Shown here: positions 57,868 to 64,000 of the stretch, piece after piece | Layout of the letters: the number at the start of each line of letters is the position of its first letter | Numbering within the stretch: the stretch's first letter is position 1 | Notes under the pieces: model-generated | Database searches by the model: none | Told to the model about the DNA's origin: nothing | The model's input: only the letters and a program-made list of their open reading frames with translations | Position numbers and translations under genes: made by a program | DNA from: Tipula vernalis | Taxonomy: Eukaryota; Arthropoda; Insecta; Diptera; Tipulidae | DNA: 64,000 nt | NCBI GenBank assembly: GCA_958295665.1 | Contig: OY282558.1 | Coordinates: 112,706,838 to 112,770,837 of the forward strand | Reading direction: 5' to 3'

Positions 57868-59301
57868 ATGGGGCAAAACAGCGATGGCGATCCAACAAAA
57901 AACAAATATTTAGATCATATAAATTACTGTAATGGATTTAAAGTGATAGTCACAAACAAATCTAAAGAAAACCGTAAAGAAGTATTACCACCTGTGAATA
58001 GTTTAAAAATCAGTGATATCTTAATAAAAAATTTCAGTGCAAGTGATATCAAAGAAATACAAAAAGTTTCTCGAAATAACGTGGTGGTTTATTGCCATAA
58101 CCTTGAGACCGCAAATAAAATTGTTGATTTGGAGATATTTAATACAACCGATTTGACTGCGTATATCCCATTTTATTACACAAACAGTACAGGATTAATT
58201 TGGGATATAGACATTTCTTATACAGAGCAAGAAATTCTTGATAGAATTAATGCCTTCCAATTCAATGTCGCCAAAGTTCAACGAATAAATAGAAGAACTG
58301 TAGAAAATGGTACTACGAAGTATATACCAACCAGAAGAATGAAGATATTCTTCCATGGTCACGAGATTCCGCAATACATTTTTTTGAACTACGTCCGGAT
58401 CAAATGTGAGCCCTTTATACAGCAAATTATCCAATGTTCAAACTGTTGGCGTTATAATCATGGAAAATCGAACTGTAATTCGAATAAATCGGTATGTAAA
58501 AACTGTAGTATTAAACACCTTGATGACCCTTGTAACAACAACATTTGTTGTGTCTCTTGTGGCGGAGACCATTTATCAAACTCCAAAATATGCCCAGAAA
58601 TCTCAAGGCAGCAAAACATTAAAAGTGCAATGACCTACAAAAATGTATCTTTTGGTGAGGCAAATTTGCTGTTCCCAAGAGTCAACAAAAAAACGGTTTA
58701 TTCTGAAATGTATTCTGTAATTTCAAAAAATATGTTTAATGTTCTTTCTGATGATTACGATGAGGAATTTCCTTCACTAACAAAAAGTTCGGTAAACAAT
58801 AGAATTGAAAAAAAATTATTACCAACTCATAAAAAGCATTACATGATTCAGAATTATAAACAATTCAGCCGTCCAGTTGTTGATACAAGAACAAAAAAAT
58901 CAAAACGGAGAGAAATCGATGACGATATCAATGAAATAGAAACATCAAAGAAATCAAAAACCAGTTCCTCGAACGGCATCGCTTTTTTGAATAAACTAAA
59001 CCCGTCGACATCATTTGCAAACTCAGGTAACACACAGCTACAAACAAATAGTATTGTTTCACAATATCAGGTACGTAATACAATAAATTCATCAAATATT
59101 CAACATGAAAATACTGCTTCACAATTACAATTAAATAAAAAGCAATTTGTGAATAATTCAAACGTAATATCTAATATGCCTGAAAGTAACCCTGAAATTG
59201 TTACAAGTGTCAACCCTACAAATTACGATGTTAATATGTCTCCTTATAATCAAAATAATAATAATTGTACTTCAGAAAATCCTCAAAGAACTAATATATA
59301 A
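57868..59301 (+). CDS. ORF1 of the I-clade element, gag-like nucleic-acid-binding protein (477 aa)
   Basis: The frame is fully open, from ATG in ccaaaatggggcaaa to TAA. The central region carries KISDILIKNFSASDIKEIQ, IPFYYTNSTGLIWDID and a R-I-N-R-R segment that resemble the RNA-binding part of I-element gag proteins. Three zinc knuckles follow at about residues 190-245: CSNCWRYNHGKSNC, CKNCSIKHLDDPC and CVSCGGDHLSNSKIC. The C-terminal ~200 residues are Asn/Ser/Gln-rich and disordered, with a basic KKSKRR stretch. Its expected role is to coat element RNA in the RNP particle. It is in the same frame as ORF2, separated by a single TAA. Confidence 0.9.
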   Translation: MGQNSDGDPTKNKYLDHINYCNGFKVIVTNKSKENRKEVLPPVNSLKISDILIKNFSASDIKEIQKVSRNNVVVYCHNLETANKIVDLEIFNTTDLTAYIPFYYTNSTGLIWDIDISYTEQEILDRINAFQFNVAKVQRINRRTVENGTTKYIPTRRMKIFFHGHEIPQYIFLNYVRIKCEPFIQQIIQCSNCWRYNHGKSNCNSNKSVCKNCSIKHLDDPCNNNICCVSCGGDHLSNSKICPEISRQQNIKSAMTYKNVSFGEANLLFPRVNKKTVYSEMYSVISKNMFNVLSDDYDEEFPSLTKSSVNNRIEKKLLPTHKKHYMIQNYKQFSRPVVDTRTKKSKRREIDDDINEIETSKKSKTSSSNGIAFLNKLNPSTSFANSGNTQLQTNSIVSQYQVRNTINSSNIQHENTASQLQLNKKQFVNNSNVISNMPESNPEIVTSVNPTNYDVNMSPYNQNNNNCTSENPQRTNI

Positions 59302-62300
59302 CTAGCACATGAAAGACTATCTATATTGCAATTTAATTCAAACGGATTCTATAATAACAAACATGAAATTGACTTACTTATTCAAAGATTTAATCCTTTT
59401 ATTATATGTATTCAAGAAACCCACTTCCACAACAAACAAAATATTTCGTTGAAAAATTATAAAACTTACAGAATGGATGTCAAACTTATCAACAACCAGA
59501 AAGTCAAAGGCGGTGTTGCCACATTTATTGCAAATTGTTTTAAAAGTGAGGAGCATCATTTAACTACAGATATTCAAGCAATTGCAGTAAAAATTTTCAA
59601 TCCAATTAAATTAACCATTTGTAACATATACCTTCCACCGAATTCCGACCCAACTGTAAGGCAAATGGAAAGTATTGTTGACCAACTTGAGAGTCCGTTT
59701 ATTTTAATGGGTGATATGAACGCACACAATGCCCTATGGGACTCAAACTCTACAATTAGAAATAAAAAAGGAAAATTAATTGAATATATTTTAAATAAAT
59801 ATGACTTATTGCTGTTTAATACTGGAAGCCAACACACATTTGTAACAAAAATTCAACATGTGTTATAGACCTAGCAATAGGAACTCCATCTCTGGAACAA
59901 TTTTTCAATTGGGAAGCTTATGAAGACACTTGTGGCAGTGATCACTTTCCAATTTTTTTACATTTCCATAAAAAACAGAAATTCCCATCTTTTCGTACAA
60001 AATTTAACATCAAGAAAGCAAACTGGGAACTCTTCACTTCTTGCATGGATTCCAAAATTCCTAAGTCAACTTCGGTTTCTGATGCTGATATGAATAATTT
60101 ATCGAACATTTTTAGTGAAACAGCTAAGGAGAGTATTCCAAAAACTCCAAACATGTTTAAAAGGCCTCCAGTACCTTGGTGGAGTCCCAGAATAAAAGAG
60201 CTTTTGGAATCACGTAAACAAGCACTTAATTTCATCAATAGGTCGCCTTTCGTATTGTCTGATGTGATTAATTATAAAAAAGCTAGGGCGTTGGTACGTA
60301 GAGAAATACGAATCTCAAAAAAAAATTCATGGGAAAAATTTGTCGGAACCATTGATAAAACCACACCGATAAAAAAGTTATGGAAAAATCAGTACACAAC
60401 TGCGATAAAAACTAATAATTATCTATCCTCAAATCCAGTAACTATCGCTAATACACTAGCTAAACATTTTGAAGAAAAATCTAGCTCAAAAAATTATGAG
60501 TCTGATTTCCTATCGTTTAAAAGTTTATCAGAAATACAACACATCTCTATAGAATCTGAAATTGATGAACCTTACAATGCTCCAATTACAATTCAAGAAT
60601 TCACAATAGCTTTAAATAATGTAAAAGGATCATCACCTGGCCCTGATTTAATTCACTACGACATGATAAAAAACCTATCACAATCGGCTCGATCCTACAT
60701 TATAAAAATATTCAATCACATTTTTCTACAGCAAAAGATGCCGAACGAATGGAAGAAAGCTTTGATCATACCGATTTTAAAGCCCGATAAAGATCGAACA
60801 CTCACTGATAGTTACAGGCCTATATCTCTAACAAGTTGCCTGTGCAAATTGATGGAAAGGATATTAAATAACAGACTAATATGGTTTTTAGAATTTAATA
60901 AAGTTATATCAGCTTCACAGTTTGGCTTTAGAAAAAAACTTTCAACCATGGATGCTATCGCTTCTCTTGAAAACTCGATTAAAACAGATTTGAAAAACCA
61001 AAACCACTTGGTCGCTATTTTTTTAGATTTAGAAAAAGCATACGATATGGCTTGGCGTCACTCAATTATCAAGAAATTAGCTGCTGCTGGCGTAAAAGGA
61101 AATTTATTACATTTTATTCGTAACTTTCTGGATAATCGAACTTTCCAAGTTGCTTTTGGTGGCATTTTTTCAAACACATACGTCCAAGAAAATGGAATAC
61201 CGCAGGGATCAGTACTAAGCGTTACCCTCTTTTTAATTGCAATAAATGATATCGTTAACGTAATTAACTCTCCTGTTAACATAAATATTTACGCAGATGA
61301 TATCACAATATACACGCATCATAAAGATATTAAATACATTGAAAACCAGCTTCAAAATGCAATAAACAAAATTCAGGATTGGACAACGCAGAATGGATTT
61401 CAAATTTCAAAAACTAAAACGTGCGCCATGCATTTCTGTAGAAAAACTAAGCCCCATGCGGATACACAAATTTTATTGAACGGAACTCTTATTGAATTCA
61501 ATTCAACTTTTAAATATCTTGGAATAAACTTGGATAAAAAACTTTGTTGGAAAGCACACATAATTGAAACTAAACGTAAGGCAACTAACAATTTGAGAAT
61601 TCTAAAAATTTTGTCCAATACACATTGGGGTGCAAAACGTGACACTTTACTCTATATATACAAAACAGTTGTGCTCTCACGTATGGATTATGGATGCATT
61701 TTCTATAACTCTGCCTACAAGACATCGCTTAAATCGCTGGACTCAGTACATAATGCTGGAATTAGACTTGCAACAGGTGCTTTTCGGACCAGCCCTACAG
61801 TGAGCATTTTAGCAGAAGCTGGTATCCCACCATTACATACCCGAAGAAAAATTTTAATAATGTCTTTCTATATAAACATACTGTCTATGAAACAACACCC
61901 GTTAAACTCGAGCTATCAAGAAGTATTGCATACAAGAAGAAATGTTCTTAAACCATCTGTACTACATACAATATCACAAATTACCAACAATCTTGATATA
62001 TCTTTAAATGAAATACGAGCAGCACAACCTTATCCATTCCCTTATTGGCTCATGCCTCCTTTATATATAAATATGGACCTGCTCAAACATAAGAGTACTA
62101 CTGCTAACGAAATGCTATTTCAAACACTTCATAGAGAAGCTCTTTTTAACTACGACAACTATACCTTAATATACACGGATGGATCAAAAATGGAGAACTT
62201 CGCTGGAGCTGCTTTTGTATCAAACTCGACAGAAATTATACATAGGCTACAAACAACGACCTCCATATACAATGCTGAACTTTATGCAATTTACCAAACC

Positions 62301-62895
62301 GTTAAATGGGCAACTAAACAACAATTTTCTTATTAATTGCGACTCAGCTAGTAGTCTACAGGCCATCCAGAAAAAAAGCGACAACCCAATTATACAAAAT
62401 ATACATAGCCTTATTTATAATTCACGTGATATAAAAACATTTAAATTCATTTGGATCCCAAGCCACGCAGGCATAAAAGGAAACGATAAAGCGGATATAG
62501 CTGCAAAAAATGCCCATATTTGTGAAATTACTAATGAGCACCTTCCAATTGCAGGTGACTTAAAAAATTACGTTAAATGTTATCTTCTAAATGAATGGAA
62601 ATTAGAATGGAGTTCACTTAATACTCCAAATAAACTTAGAGAAATTAAAAACATGCCTGTTCCGTGGGTGTCATCCAACAGGAAAAATCGAAAGGAAGAA
62701 ATAATTCTCACACGACTACGTATTGGTCACAGCCGGTTTAGCCATGAACACCTATTTGAAAATTTACCTCCGCCGACATGCGACTGCGGAAACGTACTTA
62801 CCATAAAACACATTCTCGTAGAGTGCCCCGAGGTTGACAGCCTTAGGGAAAAATATGAAATTGGCGGCGAAATGATAAACATCTTAGGAGATTAA
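59302..62895 (+). pseudogene. ORF2 of the I-clade element: endonuclease, RT, RNase H, two frameshifts
   Basis: Reading begins right after the ORF1 stop (TAA CTA GCA) with no ATG in that frame before about 59473. Endonuclease: LQFNSNGFYNNKHEIDLLI, IQETHFH, YLPPNSDPT, GDMNAHNALWDSN; frameshift 1 near 59848-59855, then VIDLAIGTPS and CGSDHFPIF. RT: SSPGPDLIHYDMIKNL, WKKALIIPILKPDKD, YRPISLTSCLCKLMERILN, FLDLEKAYDMAW, GIPQGSVLSV, NIYADDITIY, KYLGINLDKKLCWKAHI. RNase H: IYTDGSKMENFAGAAF, YNAELYAI, frameshift 2 near 62325-62335, NCDSASSLQAI, HAGIKGNDKADIAA (the four acidic positions D-E-D-D are present). The C-terminal CDCGNVLTIKHILVEC is a CCHC-like motif. Aside from the two shifts, all catalytic motifs are intact. 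Confidence 0.93.
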
Positions 62896-63117
62896 AATGA
62901 TGAAACTTTGGATAAGCTGATTCAATTTCTAAAAGAAGGTCAATTTTTTGACAAAATATAAAACATCTTCATGTATTTTTGCTTTTAATTTATTGTCAGT
63001 AACGTAGTATGAACCAAATATTGTAAAATTATTGTATAAAAATATTGTAAAAACCAGTAATGTGTTAAACAATAAAAAATTTATAAAAAAAAAAAAAATA
63101 AAAAAAATAAAAAATAA
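62896..63117 (+). other. 3' UTR and A-rich tail of the I-clade element
   Basis: Starts aatgatgaaactttggataa and ends in an A-rich tail (63077-63117) in which short A runs are separated by single T. The tail resembles but is not a clean TAA repeat as in Drosophila I factors. The 12-bp duplication begins where A gives way to aatttggg. Confidence 0.8.
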
Positions 63118-63129
63118 AATTTGGGACTG
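63118..63129. repeat. Target-site duplication of the I-clade element, right copy
   Basis: aatttgggactg, identical to 57638-57649. Confidence 0.9.
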
Positions 63130-64000
63130 CATGATTGTAGAAAGAAAGATGGGATATTATACAATCAATGTAGCATTTTACCTAATTTTTGTATTCCTGA
63201 AGCGAACCAGGTATGAGACAAATAAAGGTCCTGGAGCTGATAATTTATCTCCTTATTTGCTAAGCAATGTAGTTTGAACCTTTATTAGGATGATAACACA
63301 GACATTTCAAATTATAGGCCAATTTCAATACTTAATTATGTCTCTAAAATTTTCAAGAAAATTGTTCATAAAAAGTTTGCTCGAACTAAAGGAATCGTAT
63401 CCAAAAGTCAACACGGATTCTTCTAAGGATGTCCTACGTTAAAAAATGTTTCATGCCTTACAGAATATGTGACTGAGTCGTTAAATTCTGGCTTTGGATT
63501 TGACGTCATTTACACTGAGTTTTCTAAAGCTTTTGATAAAATCAATCACTCGCTTCTATTGGTAAAGTTGCCTCGGTACGGTGTTAGAAGTAATAACTAA
63601 ACCTTACCTATACCTAAGGAGCTCGTCAGAATTCAACGCTTGCCCCGTTATTGTTTATTTTATTCATAAATGATATTTCTGACATATTGTTATTTGCAGA
63701 CGATCTGAAAATTTTTTTCAGTATCAAATCATTACAAAATTGCTTTGAACTGTGACATTAAAATAAAACCGAGAAATGTTAATCGAGGTTTCAAGTATGT
63801 ATCAACAATACATATTTCAATATTAAATCTAACGTTGTTGACTTGGGTATAACTATATCGATGATAGGATGGACTTTAAACTGCATATTCAAAATGTAGT
63901 AGGAATAGCATATAAAATGATTGAGTTCTCATCTAGAACTATTAGAAATTTTACTGGGTATCGGTCCCACCTTGTTATTTTTGGGACTTTTGGGAAGAAG
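63118..64000 (+). pseudogene. Right half of the older Jockey-like element (RT), runs off the window
   Basis: Across frames: RYETNKGPGADNLSPYLLSN (63210-63270), ISNYRPISILNYVSKIFKKI (63305-63370; RT start), SKSQHGFF, FSKAFDKINHSLLLVKL (63520-63570; F-D-K block with catalytic-site Asp replaced by E-F-S-K in place of the usual D-F-S-K), NSTLAPLLFILFINDISDI (63630-63690; the GxPQGS block partly decayed), LLFADDLKIFF (63689-63720; F-A-D-D intact), and VDLGI and HIQNV (thumb region). Stops and shifts are frequent. The Jockey-clade (BS/Juan-like) type agrees with the left half at 57060-57649. Confidence 0.8.

Larger units (their letters stand above)
57650..63117 (+). mobile_element. I-clade non-LTR retrotransposon, full length, ~5.47 kb
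   Basis: It is bounded by a perfect 12-bp duplication. Order: 218-bp 5' UTR, ORF1 (gag-like with three zinc knuckles), ORF2 (endonuclease, RT, RNase H, C-terminal CCHC), 3' UTR, then an A-rich tail with interspersed T (63077-63117). The RNase H and three-knuckle gag separate it from Jockey and place it near the I group. Only ORF2 is broken, by two single-base-type frameshifts, so insertion is recent. It sits in an older Jockey-like element. Confidence 0.92.

Overview
The window looks like gene-poor, repeat-dense DNA from an AT-rich insect genome, most likely a dipteran. The evidence is the mix of mobile elements (I-clade and Jockey-clade non-LTR retrotransposons, a Penelope-like element, mariner, Tc1, Tigger/pogo, hAT and TTAA-type elements), the very high A+T, and inferred 61-64 bp introns, a size typical of flies. 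I see no host protein-coding gene, tRNA or rRNA that I can defend. The window could be intergenic or lie inside a very large intron. Nearly every recognisable coding segment belongs to a transposable element or to a degenerate multi-copy family, and most carry frameshifts and stops.

Layout: 1-10 kb holds scattered dead elements: a Jockey-like RT scrap (3.4 kb), an internally deleted mariner (4.5-5.1 kb), a rearranged Tc1-like element with a predicted intron (5.1-6.4 kb), and a minus-strand Jockey-like element (6.5-7.9 kb). 9.7-21 kb is repeat country: a retroposon-like fragment, a GC-rich 26-bp-arm hairpin (10.9 kb), a fold-back element (14.6 kb), a ~120-bp satellite enclosed by inverted repeats (16.5-18.5 kb), a 176-bp tandem duplication (19.4 kb) and AT minisatellite (19.8-20.9 kb).

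21.8-30.3 kb contains two degenerate copies of a cysteine-containing, intron-bearing family I recognise as widespread in insects but cannot name, another Jockey-like RT (24 kb), and a nest: the second family copy appears to enclose a hAT-like transposase, which is itself split by a young Penelope-like element (26,372-28,174) with a GIY-YIG endonuclease ORF, nearly identical inverted terminal repeats, hammerhead-ribozyme-like cores and a 14-bp target-site duplication.

30.7-33.8 kb is a Tigger/pogo-like element with intact ends and TA duplication. 34-38.9 kb is featureless AT-rich DNA. 38.9-42.3 kb is a ~3.4-kb array of degenerate 7-mers (TTTAGAC/TTTAAAC), split by a 603-bp TTAA-flanked MITE. 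43.7-48.45 kb is a Jockey-clade retrotransposon, full length at both ends but internally deleted in its key catalytic blocks. 50.2 kb carries one hAT-type terminus. 57.65-63.12 kb is an almost full-length I-clade retrotransposon (ORF1 open; ORF2 with EN, RT and RNase H, broken by two frameshifts) with a perfect 12-bp duplication. It sits inside an older Jockey-like element whose two halves flank it and run off the end of the window.

The elements do not form a pathway. The signal is the order of insertion (nesting), the junction structures, and a few unusual architectures: satellite inside TIRs, ORF1 and ORF2 in the same frame separated by one stop, and ribozyme-like termini. No calculation beyond reading by eye was done; family assignments rest on motifs I recognise.
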